DNA of 64,000 nucleotides from Fragum whitleyi (lineage: Eukaryota > Mollusca > Bivalvia > Cardiida > Cardiidae): the NCBI GenBank assembly GCA_948146395.1, contig OX411543.1, positions 32,383,058 through 32,447,057 on the forward strand, in the 5' to 3' direction. Under the pieces are notes generated by a model that was given only the letters and a program-made list of their open reading frames with translations, did no database searches and was not told where the DNA came from. This document shows positions 33,320-43,685 of this stretch, in pieces. Numbering within the stretch: position 1 is the stretch's first letter; every line of letters begins with the position of its first letter. The position numbers and the translations under genes are program-made.

Positions 33320-35053
33320 CTTATAGAAACAATGTTTATTCAAGGGTGGTAATAAAACCGATCCTAACAACTATCGACCAATTTCAATATTGCCAACACT
33401 GTCAAAAGTTTTTGAAAAACATATTGCATTGCAGCTTAAGACATATTTAAAAAAGACGAATATTTTATTTACAAACCAATCTGGTTTTAGGGACAACCAT
33501 TCCTGTCAAACAGCTCTAATTCGATTGGTTGATTCTTGGTTATCTGATCTAGATCAGGGTAATTTAATTGGAACTGTGTTCCTTGACTTCAGAAAGGCAT
33601 TTGATCTCGTTGATCACAAAATTCTCCTTTTGAAACTAAAACTTCACCATTTTACTCCTAACACATGTAAGCTGTTTCAGTCTTATTTAAGCAGAAGACA
33701 ACAGGCAGTAAAAAACGGTAACACCTTGTCAGGTATGAAGCCTGTTATATCAGGAGTACCCCAAGGATCTATACTTGGACCAATCTTGTTTCTAATCTAT
33801 GTTAATGACCTTCCACTCTGTTTGTCATCAAACCTTGATATGTTCGCTGATGATGCTACTCTCCACAAGTCCGGCTCTTCAGTTATAGACATCAACAAAG
33901 CTTTGAAAAAAGACCTTATAAGAGTTGAAGAGTGGTGTAAACATAACAACATGATTTTGAATCCTACCAAATCTAAATGTATGCTTATAGGTTCCAATCA
34001 TAAGCTAAGACATTCACCAGATTTAGATATACAAATACATCACGAACGTGTCGAAAATGTTACTTCACAAAAGCTTTTAGGGGTGCATCTTGACAATACA
34101 TTGTGTTGGCAAACTCATATTGAAAAAGTGTGTTCAAAATTGTCTTCACAGCTTTACCTTCTCAAGAAGATAAATACATTTCTAACTGTTGATATGAAGC
34201 AAATGTTTTACAATGCTTACATTACCCCATATTTGGATTATGGTTGCATTATATGGAGCCATTGCAAGTCTTCATTAACTAAAAGAATCAATAAAATCCA
34301 AAAAAGGGCAGCAAGAATAATTCTATGCAAACCAAAAAGATCCAGCACTAAAGAAAATTTCATATCCTTGAATTGGTTGACATTTAAAAATCGGTGTAAA
34401 TATTATACGATTCTTATGGTTTATAAAACTATTCACGGTCTAGTTCCATCTTATATGTCTGATTTGGTAGAAGTAAGTAATAATTCATTCTATAACTTAA
34501 GATCGACTTTTAACAATCAAATATCCCACAAATGCACTCCTAAAACAGAATTTTTGAAAAAATCTTTTACATTTACCGGCATGGAATATTGGAATGATAT
34601 CCCATTACACATAAGGAAAATTAATAATCTAACAAATTTTAAGATTTGTTTGAAAAAACACTTAATGTCTTTCAACGGGTAATTTCAATATGGACGACTT
34701 GTACATGTTATTGCCAATCATAAGCCTTATTTATCAAGGTATTTTGCTGTGTATGTCTAGTCATATCTCTAGTTTAATTTTTCATATTTGGTACTTCTTA
34801 TTGCGTTAAATTTCCCGTTCGGGATTAATAGTAGTATCAATATTGTTTTACATTCTGCTGACGTATATTCATTTCATTTCATTGTTTTCTTAAACATCGA
34901 ACCAATTACGGTTTCATTAGCATTGTCAAACTACTTTCTTTTTTCACAGAAGGCCTCATTGTAAATAAGTTTTTTTTCATTCATTTATTTGTGTATGATG
35001 TTAACTTAATGAGCTACCTTCTCTAAATAAAGAAATTATTATTATTATTATTG
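33320..35053 (+). mobile_element. 5'-truncated non-LTR retrotransposon (LINE), antisense in the gene's intron
   Basis: It starts within the reverse transcriptase (FKGGNKTDPNNYRPISILP) and runs through a complete RT C-terminus to a 3' UTR that ends in AATAAAG and a short (ATT)n tail at 35036-35053. An upstream in-frame stop near 33318 marks the truncation. The simple-repeat tail in place of a long poly-A fits CR1/L2/Jockey-like LINEs. It lies between exons 8 and 7. Confidence 0.9.
33390..34682 (+). CDS. LINE reverse transcriptase, C-terminal part (intact frame, 5'-truncated)
   Basis: About 430 codons are open to a TAA. The frame is continuous upstream to about 33323, and 33390 is a TTG inside the motif NYRPISILP, so it is not a real start. 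RT motifs in order: YRPIS-x-L; QSGFRDNHSCQTAL; VFLDFRKAFDLVDH; PVISGVPQGSILGPILFLIY; the catalytic box MFADDATL; LLGVHLDNTLCW; then a thumb/C-terminal region with KRAARIIL and WNDIPLHIRK. The catalytic Asp pair is present. With no endonuclease or ORF1 and no start codon it is a dead copy, but lack of stops or frameshifts suggests recent insertion. Confidence 0.92.
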   Translation: MPTLSKVFEKHIALQLKTYLKKTNILFTNQSGFRDNHSCQTALIRLVDSWLSDLDQGNLIGTVFLDFRKAFDLVDHKILLLKLKLHHFTPNTCKLFQSYLSRRQQAVKNGNTLSGMKPVISGVPQGSILGPILFLIYVNDLPLCLSSNLDMFADDATLHKSGSSVIDINKALKKDLIRVEEWCKHNNMILNPTKSKCMLIGSNHKLRHSPDLDIQIHHERVENVTSQKLLGVHLDNTLCWQTHIEKVCSKLSSQLYLLKKINTFLTVDMKQMFYNAYITPYLDYGCIIWSHCKSSLTKRINKIQKRAARIILCKPKRSSTKENFISLNWLTFKNRCKYYTILMVYKTIHGLVPSYMSDLVEVSNNSFYNLRSTFNNQISHKCTPKTEFLKKSFTFTGMEYWNDIPLHIRKINNLTNFKICLKKHLMSFNG

Positions 35054-35054
35054 T

Positions 35055-35150
35055 TATCTGGTCTCGGCAACGAGAAATTATCATAAAAAATGATAAAAAA
35101 TTACCTTGACAAAGCCTCGTCATGATAAATTCTCCCAACCTCGACCAGAA
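35055..35150. mobile_element. Family D-like stem fragment
   Basis: GGTCTCGGCAACGAGAA, then AAAGCCTCGTCATGATAAAT and CTCCCAACCTCGACC recall the centre of family D, directly after the LINE tail. Confidence 0.4.
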
Positions 35151-35564
35151 AACATTGATATTTTAAGTCACTTATTCTCTTTATAAAAAGTGCTGCACAT
35201 CAAGTTAAATTTGCGTCGATCTATTTTTGCCTCTTCGGGGTTGACTACACCACTTTCAACTTTTATTCTTGGGGTTTTTGCTCAAATAGGGCAAAACGAA
35301 TTATAACAACTAAATATTTCAAGATTCAAATCTGTTCAATTGAGTTTTTCAGATACTAGACCAGACAAGCAAATCTTCAGTCCTATTCTCGCTTTGTCCT
35401 GTAGTCTGCCTAGTCCAAATTAGAATGCTAATTTTGATAGTCATAACAATTTCAACCTTGATAAGTCCGATTCTACACCTGGCAATAGATTTGGACATAT
35501 ATATTTACGTTGATTTCCCGAACTATATTAGAATATTAATAAACCTTTTTAATAGTAACATTAC

Positions 35565-35816
35565 CCTCAACTCTGATCTCAATTGTGCAATTGCCAGAAT
35601 TATTCCCGTCGCTGTCTGTTGCCTTGTATTTCACAAAAGTGGAACCAGTCTGTAGTGTTGAGCCGATGGTTGGTCCTTCAATCTGTGTTATTGTGGGATT
35701 CGGGTCTATAAGATCGGTGACCGTAGGCTGGATCCATGTTACAGAGGTAGAGTTAGTTCCCCTGTCTGAATAAAACGTCTGTGGAGACTGGCACGAAATG
35801 TCTGGGGGTCTTAGAT
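35565..35816 (-). CDS. Exon 7: HYR (hyalin repeat) domain
   Basis: About residues 323-406, phase 1-1. It is a canonical HYR: PPDISCQSPQ, NSTSVTWIQPTVTDLIDPNP, GSTLQTGSTFVKYKATDSDG, NNSGNCTIEIRV. The V-x-W-x-x-P and the F-x-x-G-x-T-x-V-x-Y-x-A-T-D-x-x-G-N signatures are clear. In SVEP1 two HYR domains stand before the sushi and spacer region, as here. The acceptor is ATTTTAG and the donor GTAATG. Confidence 0.95.
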
Positions 35817-36553
35817 CTAAAATCAATCAAGACATTAAGTAAGAGCTGCAAAATGCCTAGATAAACTGAAACATCCCTTTTCTGCGACTAAATTGCATAG
35901 AATCAAAGGTTTGTGTTCTTTTTACATCCATGGTCTTAAATTAAAGCCCAAGACTACCACAATGCAATCCATCGAAGACTCAAAATACGGAAGATTTAAA
36001 GCGTATACATGTACGTGTTTAAGTGAGTAAGCAAAGATAAATTTTGTCTATACACTATATAGTCGATATTGACATTTGATCACTCACGCAAACTTGTCCG
36101 TCTATAGCCGACACGTAGTAATGGCAGATTCAAATAACTCTATTTTTGACTTTTTATTCATTAAACTTTTCCCTAGCAGTCCAATAAATTTTACAGCCAT
36201 GCGATTTTTAGCTACCGTAATTATTGAAGAAAAAGAAGAAGTCGTACGTAACAAGCAAGTTGTCCTTATCCCAACAAAATCCTCACCACAAAGAATGGTT
36301 TCATTTCAAATTGCCCATTTTATAGTCGTTTGCAACACTTCAGTTTAGGTCAGTCTAGTACATTTGTGAATGAAAATATTAAGAAAAGGGTTAATACTTG
36401 GTTTGTCAACATTTTACATTCGATCAAAGTGGCCAATTTTAGTCAGTTCTTGATAAACAGCAGGTATCTGACAATCAGGAATAATAATAATTTCGAAAGC
36501 TCAACACTAAACAGTTGTAACTAGCAACAAACATACAGGCAGTGACCACCATT

Positions 36554-36792
36554 TGAGCCTCTGCGTGATACTTCCAACAATTTAAATATGCACAAAGCAA
36601 AGACTTTGGCTAGCCTGTGCACCCGCACAGTCTAACCAGGGTCTTTACTTTGCGTTTAGTAGATAGATGAGATTTCAAAGAATCTGTAGATCATCAGGTT
36701 CATTTATATTTACAGTAAGTGGCTGTCTATGCTGCTCAGTGTATGCTCCTCACGAACATTTCAAATTATTGGAAATGTCACGCACAGGCTCA
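36554..36792. mobile_element. MITE family B, copy 4
   Basis: Ends GAGCCTCTGCGTGATACTTC and GAAATGTCACGCACAGGCTC; centre GCCTGTGCACCCGCACAG. Its right end is 37 bases from the donor of exon 6. Confidence 0.88.
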
Positions 36793-36829
36793 TTTTGCGT
36801 TGAGCCATCGATTCACCCAGTATACATAC

Positions 36830-37006
36830 CAGAACAACTAGTAGCTGCCGTGGACGTCCATGTTCCGTCTACCTGACAAACGATCAAACTCTGACCAGAC
36901 AACATGTAGTTAGTATTACAGGTAATTTGGCATGTAGATCCAACACTTGTACTCGAACAGGCTATACTTCCATGGTCTATAGTAGGCGCAGCTGGGCAAC
37001 TTACTC
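36830..37006 (-). CDS. Exon 6: sushi/CCP domain
   Basis: About residues 264-322, phase 1-1: SCPAAPTIDHGSIACSSTSV, GSTCQITCNTNYMLSGQSL, IVCQVDGTWTSTAATSC. It is a typical CCP with CP-x-x-x-P, G-x-x-C-x-x-x-C, a hydrophobic L-x-G turn, the C-x-x-D-G-T-W motif and the final Cys. The acceptor is CTTCCAG and the donor GTATGT. Two decayed look-alikes lie just upstream in transcript sense, at 37087-37130 and 37155-37245. Confidence 0.94.
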
Positions 37007-37086
37007 CTGGAAGGAAAATGTAGCTTGTATACGAACAAGGAAACAGATGGACTATGCATTTTGATCTTATCCAGTACATGTATGTA

Positions 37087-37245
37087 CTTCATTGTTTAAA
37101 GCAGGTGCCATTGGATAGCTTATTCCTATCATAAAACATGAATTATTATTTTGAACAACTGCGCAAAAGGACCCGACACTGGTATTTGAACAGTCTGTGT
37201 CGCCAAGGTCTATGGTTGGCACTGTGTGGCACTTAAATTATGACA
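37087..37245 (-). pseudogene. Two decayed partial copies of a sushi exon
   Basis: On the minus strand 37155-37245 can be read CHTVPTIDLGDTDCSNTSVG, close to SCPAAPTIDHGSIACSSTSV of exon 6. Further on, 37087-37130 reads GISYPMAPALNNE, close to GVSCPAAPTIDHG. Both cover only the first third of the domain and no donor follows in frame, so they are relics of tandem exon duplication, not used exons. Similarity was judged by eye. Confidence 0.6.
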
Positions 37246-37597
37246 AATGTATGTTGTTACAGTTAGTTACATCGCTAACTGAGTTATCCGGAATTGCTTA
37301 ATTTCCCGACATATTCTAATGATCTAATTCGTCCAAAACTTTTAACTGTTCACCATAGCATCTTACCAGCAATATAATTCTTTATACAACATTATTTAAA
37401 ACGATAATTTAATTTTATCATCATAGACCTCTGTGTCATTTTTACAGTTTATTGTACCCTTGTCGTAAATAACAACTGTGTTTGTATGTATTTTTATGAT
37501 TTTATGTTTGTAAATATTTGTTTAATTAATGTAGAGGGCCACTTGGTAGACTGGCTGCAGAGCTAAAAGTGTTACCCTCTCAAAATATTGTATAAAT

Positions 37598-38020
37598 AAA
37601 AATTGACATGCATCTCAATCAAAACCATTCTAAATCGCTCACTCAGCGCTCCATTTACTCATTCCAAACACTCACCCAAACCATGCAAACGCTCAAACAT
37701 ATTGAAAAATATGGAATCAAAAACGTCATTTTAAAACAAATTTTGATAGAAAAAAATCGCGATTTCACAGACATAATTCAACTTGTTAGCGTCTCATAGG
37801 TTCTCGGAGAGATAGTAAGCTATGTATAGAACTTGTATGCATATTTCATCAAAGAGAGGTTATCAATATCGCTAATTTTGTTCACCCTAAACAAAATTTG
37901 CGATATAGGATTACCTCCCATTAAATTCACTCAAAACTTGCTCCATACACTCAATCAATTTCATTCCTAAATCATTCCAAAATCATCCACCTTGTCAATT
38001 TCACGATGTTATTAACTGTA
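37598..38020. mobile_element. MITE family T, copy 2
   Basis: AACCATTCTAAATCGCTCAC, CATTCCAAACACTCACCC and the end CAATTTCACGATGTTATTAA match, in inverse sense, 53188-53612. The left end is worn. Confidence 0.72.
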
Positions 38021-39597
38021 GTAAATTCAGCTATACAGCGAACTCATACAGTACGTACACTGCCATGCTCTTAACCCATGTCATGCTGATCCCGGAATAT
38101 CCCTGCTTTGGTAAATGTTTGGACAAACATCAGTCTGCACATATGTGCAGTCTGATCTTAGTCCATACCACCTGATTTTCCTTTTAAACCAGAAAAGTTT
38201 CAGAAATTATATTTTCAAAATCAAATGCTGACTCACAATGAGGAAATAGACGTAACGGCAAAAGTTGCCGGTCACGTCAAATTAGGCGATGAGTAAACCT
38301 TTGAAGTGATTATATTCGCTACCAAAAAGCATTCACACATATTACTTCAGTATAAAATTAAAGATCTTTGAGAGTGGATTATTCGAAATTATCTGAAATT
38401 GATTAGTATTTTAATAGTCAAAAGAACAAAAAATATACACCAGAAATGACGCCGTCAGATGTAACAAAAAATACTAGATCGTTACACATCTTTAAGAAAA
38501 ATGGCGCTAGAGGCGCGAAAATTTGCCATGTTACGTGAATTACGCCAAATGGAATAATACGTAAGTCTTACGCATATTGGATGGTCCAAACACAATATGA
38601 CAACCACGAAAGAAAAATGTCAGTAGCGTCATATTGCTAAAAAAACGTCGTTTTTTTAATAGTCATTTTTTTCTATGGCATTAATTCGGTTTTTCTGTGG
38701 ACAAAATTAATAATAAATTATATTTATAATTTTTATTTATAATTTATAAATTATATTTATTAATAAATTATATATGAAATACATCTGAACTGGAATTTCT
38801 GCAAATATATTTTTGTCAAAATTCGGCTTGATCTAATAACTTTATTATTGAGTTTTCTCAGTCTTAAAATTGTCCCACTTTGCGCAAAAATGTCATAAAA
38901 ATACAGGTGAAATTTTTGATGCACATTTTTTTTGTACAAACCATCAACATACTCTTAATTTAACTTCATATTTAAAATACATCTAGAATATATCCCGCAA
39001 ATATGAAAGCATTTGCCAATATCTCTTTAACTAACGAAAATATAGATCGTAATCTTCGTCTTAAAATTGTCCCAGAAACGCGTTTTTTCGACGTTTGAAC
39101 GTCAGGTCAATTTGTAAGTATTGTCAAAAATATATTTTGTTCACAGAAACAGACAAAATCGTGTGTAAAAGTTTTATTTTTATCCATTCAACCTTAATAA
39201 GTTTTAACACCGTTGTTTGGTTGGAAACTTTGATGATTTTAATTCGAATCAAATTGAGTTTCGTTTCGGTTCTGATTTTGCTTTCAATAGTTTGCTCTCG
39301 CGAATTGATTGTATATTAAATTTGATATAAATCATATTTCTGTAACATGTAATCATTTTTACCTTGACTAGATTGCATATTATAGTATGTTTTACAAATG
39401 AGTGACTGAATATAAACTTTTTCGTCACTTTTCGTCGTAGTTTACTTAAAAATCTTCCATCTCACGTTAAATATAAACGAATGTCATTTCTTACAGTAGT
39501 GACCGTCAACTTTTGCCGTTACGTCATACAGAGCTTTCATCCCTTTGATTTATATATAATTTTGCCAAGGTTTTTTTTTATTCAGCATGACAAGGGT
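38021..39597. other. Intron, AT-rich, no recognised gene
   Basis: At 38705-38776 an AT palindrome (TAATAAATTATATTTATAA and inverse) can form a long hairpin. At 38130-38160 a CAGTCTGCACATATGTGCAG hairpin recalls the centre of family B. TTAAAATTGTCCCA occurs twice (38866, 39061). The meaning is unknown. Confidence 0.4.
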
Positions 39598-39796
39598 TAA
39601 TATATAATACGTACTTAGTGTATTGTATGAAAAAAAATCTGACGAGGTAGGGGGAATTGATCATTCTCGGGACTTTGATCTTTCACACTGTTTACCGGTA
39701 TTTCCTACTGAAAGCATAAGGAAACATTGGTTTACACTATTAAAGTTTATGACATCCGAAAAGTTGCAGAACAATGGCGGGTCCACTACCTTAACC
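39598..39796. mobile_element. Fused fragments of MITE families D and C
   Basis: 39598-39655 is the start of a D element (AATACGTACTTAGTGTATTG). At about 39655 it passes directly into a C element (TTTCACACTGTTTACCGG to GGGTCCACTACCTTAA), the C left end being lost. Confidence 0.6.
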
Positions 39797-40332
39797 AAGC
39801 AATTTTAGCTTTTTTCAAAACAGAGGTCGTATATCCGCGAATATACAATTGAGAAGTCCCGTAAATGATATAACTGTAATATCAAAAGGCTTTAAATTCC
39901 TTTCATGATTCACATAATGGGGGAATATTATTTTCGTTCGAGAATGCAATAAAACCTTTTTGACAAATTGCTTACATGTCATTTTCTAACGAAACCGACA
40001 CATTACCTTTTTATTGGTTTGTATACTTATTTCTATCCACTCATGAAAATTAAGTCAATGGCAATTTTAAATATTTGGTAGATTAAAAACAATGTTAAGG
40101 GGGAAAATCAGTTAACATGTTCACTGAAATGAACTTTTAAACAGCCACTCGGTCTTTGCTGAAATAGTAGTATCTTTTTGATATCTGAGATTGAACGTAG
40201 TCGAATTGTGTCAGAAATTCCTCCGGAGAGAATATTCGATTAATCTCGACTCGACTAAATTTGAGGAGGGCAACGAATTTGAAGGGAAATTAACGGTGCC
40301 CCTGATTTCAAAATTAACATTGGTGGTAAGTG

Positions 40333-40359
40333 TTTTTTTTTTTTTTTTTTTTTTTTTTT
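40333..40359. repeat. Poly-T tract of 27
   Basis: Uninterrupted T run; could be the tail of a reverse-inserted retroelement, but no body was seen. Confidence 0.9.
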
Positions 40360-40365
40360 GTCTAA

Positions 40366-40690
40366 TAACTATACAAATATCCGTGTGATAACAACCCATA
40401 TGATATTTTTTATGATATCACATAGTTATTTTTAGAACAATGATATAATGCGGTTATTTTTAGAAACTTGCATTTCAGTTAAAAACATCGACGAAAACAA
40501 GACAAATATAGGCTATAAGATAAATATAATACATACTTAGTGTATTGTATGAAAAAATATCTAACTCGGTTGTGAGAATTGATAATTGTCGCGGCAGAGC
40601 CGCGCCAATTTTCAATTCTCCCAACCTCGTTAGATATTTTTTTCTTATACAAAACACTAAGTACGTGTTATATATATCTTATAACTATAC
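40366..40690. mobile_element. MITE family D, copy 3
   Basis: Outer part with TATGATATCACATAG, then the stem AAATATCTAACTCGGTTGTG and its inverse around GTCGCGGCAGAGCCGCGCC. Confidence 0.85.
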
Positions 40691-41005
40691 ACATATCCGT
40701 GTGATTACATTCCATATGATATTTATTATGATTTCATATACATGTGTAGTTATTTTTAGAACAGTGATATTATGCGGTTATTTTTAGAAACTTGCATTTC
40801 AGTTATAGAAACATCGTCGAAAAGAAGACAAGTAGAGGTTATAGATAAATATAATACGTACTTAGTGTTTTGTATGAAAAAAATATCTTACACGGTTGAG
40901 GGAATTGATAATTGTCTCGGCGAAGCCTCGACAATTTTCAATTCTCCCAACCTCGTTAGATATTTTTTTCATACAATACACTAGGTACGTATTATATTTT
41001 TATTC
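40686..41005. mobile_element. MITE family D, copy 4, tandem to copy 3
   Basis: A second full element in the same sense follows directly. It keeps TTTTTAGAAACTTGCATTTC and the stem around GTCTCGGCGAAGCCTCGAC. It differs from copy 3 by several changes, so it is either a tandem duplication or two insertions. Confidence 0.83.
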
Positions 41006-41325
41006 TCGTTTGAGAAATACAACAACTACAACGCATTTTTCTTGAATCATTTGATATCTGACACTCAATAGCTCAAATGCCACGTCCTGTCACGCCAATA
41101 TTCGTGCTTCAATCAAAATGTGCATACAAGCTTTGGAGAGGGTCACCCTAGGAACGTTCTGGGAACAATTTTCGTTGAACTTGGTTCAACGGATTAGGAG
41201 AAGATATAGTTCAAAGTTTTCTCCCTGTCATGCCCATACTTATTTTCCAATCAAAATTAAGTACTTCTTACAGAAAATATATAGACAATAGTTGGCATTT
41301 TGACGGTAATTACTTTTTCATTTAG

Positions 41326-41605
41326 GCCGCCACCATAGCGCAGTTGGTTAGGCATAAGACTTCCAATCTGGAAGTCGTGGGTTCGATCCCCGGTGGCGGA
41401 AAATATCATTTCCGACGTTAGTCTCTCACCAATGGGTAGATAATCCTAAACCTATGTGAGATAGCAGTCGGAGGCTAGGAAAGGGTGAAATGGTAGTACA
41501 GGTGAAAGAAATACCAGGGATCCAATGTTAGGTGCTCCGACCGCCGCGTTATAACTGCAAAATTGTTGAAAGCGGCGTAAAACCCATTCAAACAAACAAA
41601 CAAAC
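41326..41605 (+). mobile_element. tRNA-derived SINE (family 1), plus strand
   Basis: Head GCCGCCACCATAGCGCAGTT and GGGTTCGATCCCCGGTGG give pol III boxes A and B. The body (TAGTCTCTCACCAATGGG, AGATAGCAGTCGGAGGCTAG) is shared with 14802 and 49744, and the tail is (CAAA)n. Not a working tRNA gene: the acceptor-side fold is followed directly by the SINE body. Confidence 0.92.
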
Positions 41606-41913
41606 TTTTCCATTTATCACACAAAAAGTCAAATTATTATTTTTTGTGGGAAAAAAAACAACTCTATATATACTAACTATGTATGTTTTGTTAATTCAAT
41701 TGCAAACAAAATTGCAAAAAAAGTATTTTTAACCAAAATACAAACACGATATTCTTTTCTCTACTTTTCTACTAATAAAATTATAATAAAATTATATAAA
41801 TAAAAAAACTAAACAATGTGATGTTTACGGATATTCTTAACCAAACTTTCCAAAAATGTTAAAGAGTTAACCCAAAATTCTACAGAGCCAAGCACTTATA
41901 ATGTTAAGTGTAA

Positions 41914-42063
41914 TGGAACCGTAGAAGTTCTGCAATATTTCGGCAATTTTGAGTTTCACAATGTTGACCGAGGTATACTAAAACCACTAGGAAACCTTGG
42001 TTAACACTGTTTAAGTACATTACTTTCGAAACGTTGCGGAACTATTACGGGTCCACTACCTTT
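41914..42063. mobile_element. MITE family C, copy 4, adjacent to the exon 5 donor
   Basis: GAACCGTAGAAGTTCTGCAA to CTATTACGGGTCCACTACCT with the GACCGAGG / CTTGG centre. It ends 17 bases from the splice donor of exon 5. Confidence 0.8.
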
Positions 42064-42080
42064 AGCGGCCGAATACTTAC

Positions 42081-42263
42081 TCGTACAAGTAGGTGCTGCC
42101 GTAGACCAGCTGGGGGAGGAGTCTCCTTGACACGTGATCATGCTAGAACCTTGTAGTTCATATCCATCATTACAGCTATAGGTACACACACTTCCAAGGT
42201 TTGAATTTTGATTGCAATTTCTAACACCGTTTGTACGAAAGACTGCATTACTGCATGTTTTGA
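42081..42263 (-). CDS. Exon 5: sushi/CCP domain
   Basis: A complete one-exon sushi domain (about residues 203-263, phase 1-1): TCSNAVF, then CNQNSNLGSVCTYSC, NDGYELQGSSMITCQGD, PSWSTAAPTC. The hallmarks are visible: Cys after a short lead, G-x-x-C-x-Y-x-C, GYEL-x-G, TC and W followed by P-x-C. An extra Cys pair (RNCNQN / SVC) is like the long-form CCPs in SVEP1. The acceptor is ATTCCAG and the donor GTAAGT. A family C element abuts within 20 bases of the donor. Confidence 0.93.
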
Positions 42264-42314
42264 CTGGAATTGAGAAAATGTAGCTGTTCTATCATTACTA
42301 AAATATTACGTCAC

Positions 42315-42445
42315 AGAATAGTTCGATCGGGAACCTTCCGCGATTCGACTTCGGGAATAATAACGGCCATGAAAGCGCGTCATTTCGCAAGTGGGTTAAT
42401 GTGACGTCACAAACATTACTGAAGATAACGTTGCAAAAACAAAGC
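42315..42445 (-). mobile_element. Family M repeat, copy 4
   Basis: On the minus strand TGTTTGTGACGTCACATTAA, CCCACTTGCGAAATGACGCG and TTATTATTCCCGAAGTCG; same as 584-732 and 24590-24720. It starts about 50 bases beyond the exon 5 acceptor. Confidence 0.6.
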
Positions 42446-43408
42446 GCTAAAAGCGCTGAAGGCCTGGTTTATAAAGAGGCAAGGTGACATTTGAAGAACT
42501 TCAATTTTTGAATCTTTTTAGAAAGGCTTTTTAGGCGGGGGAAACCAATGGTTCCGAACTCACCTTAAAGGAAAAATGGTATGCTCACTACATAGCGCTG
42601 AGTCCGCAAAAAAACTACTAATTCCTAAGATATAGATTACTACGCCCGATACCGCTTTGCAGACAGGCGCATCTCGCGTTTTTATAATTTTAGTTCAGTT
42701 GATTGGTTTGCTACTAGTCAGTCAATTTATCAATTCGATTTTCTCGTCTAACAATCGTAGTAATGACGTTTTTCTAGGGGCACAAGCTCGTCGGCTCTTT
42801 CTTTTAAATTGAATTGAATTCCATAAAAAAAGTTGTATTTTACTGTGGGAACACAAGAAATTGGTAGAGTCAATTTTCCCTTTCAAACAATATGGTCCAC
42901 CCTATACTCATACCCCATTTTTTTAATTTCTACCCTAGATATATATCATATTACACTCATGTTTATTTATTGTATGCAACCTGTTCCAAGTTGGCACAGT
43001 CTAAAATTTTGTCGTCTGTTTAAGGGTTTATGGAAGGGACAAGGCTTCTAAATTTTCCTTATTTAGAAAATATACAAGACAACAAATAGACAGGTCCAAA
43101 TTGTAAAGGGTTACAGATGACATACAATTTGTGGGCAAATTAGTAAAATTTGTAGCAGAAAGGGTAGATAATATTAGGGAGTGTTAGTTAGCAGCGTCTT
43201 CTTCTTTTCCCAATTAGCAAGGTCATCCGTCAAGATCAAGTATAAAAGCTATGTATCTTAACACAGCAGTGATTTTGGCAGTGATAAGTAAGAAGATTTC
43301 TGGTATACATACTAAGGACAAGGTAATGACCAAGGAAATATTCAAGAAAATTGATCTCGTGTGTTGTTTCGTCTATTCAGTTCCCTCGCCTTCAGTATGT
43401 GCATTTCC

Positions 43409-43685
43409 GTTTTATTTATCGTCGCTACCGTAGCACATGCCCATATGAGCGACGCCCCCAGAAGACGGATAGTTGTTACGGGGGATTGTGTAAGGATACA
43501 TGCCGAGATTCACCATGGTTCTTTAACGTGCTCGGTGTAAAGCACCGTCTCATGGGGGCCTCCGTTCAACATCTTATCCGAAAGACAATGAGTTTGTTAG
43601 TGTGCCAGCCTGGGTTTGAACTCACGCTGTTGAACTTCAATGGTTTTGAAGTCCAGTGCTATACCAACTGAGCTAACCAGGCTGA
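43409..43685 (-). mobile_element. tRNA-derived SINE (family 2), minus strand
   Basis: On the minus strand the head reads GCCTGGTTAGCTCAGTTGGT, then ATAGCACTGGACTTCAAAAC and GAGTTCAAACCCAGGC, a good tRNA-like fold. The body contains TACACCGAGCACGTTAAAGA and CCGTAACAACTATCCGTC; the other end is AAATAAAAC. Second copy at 61961-62222. Confidence 0.88.

Noticed and set aside
41326..41400. Functional tRNA gene
   Set aside because: Boxes A and B are present but it is the head of a SINE with shared body and tail; the same holds for 49744, 14802-15081 and 43600-43685.
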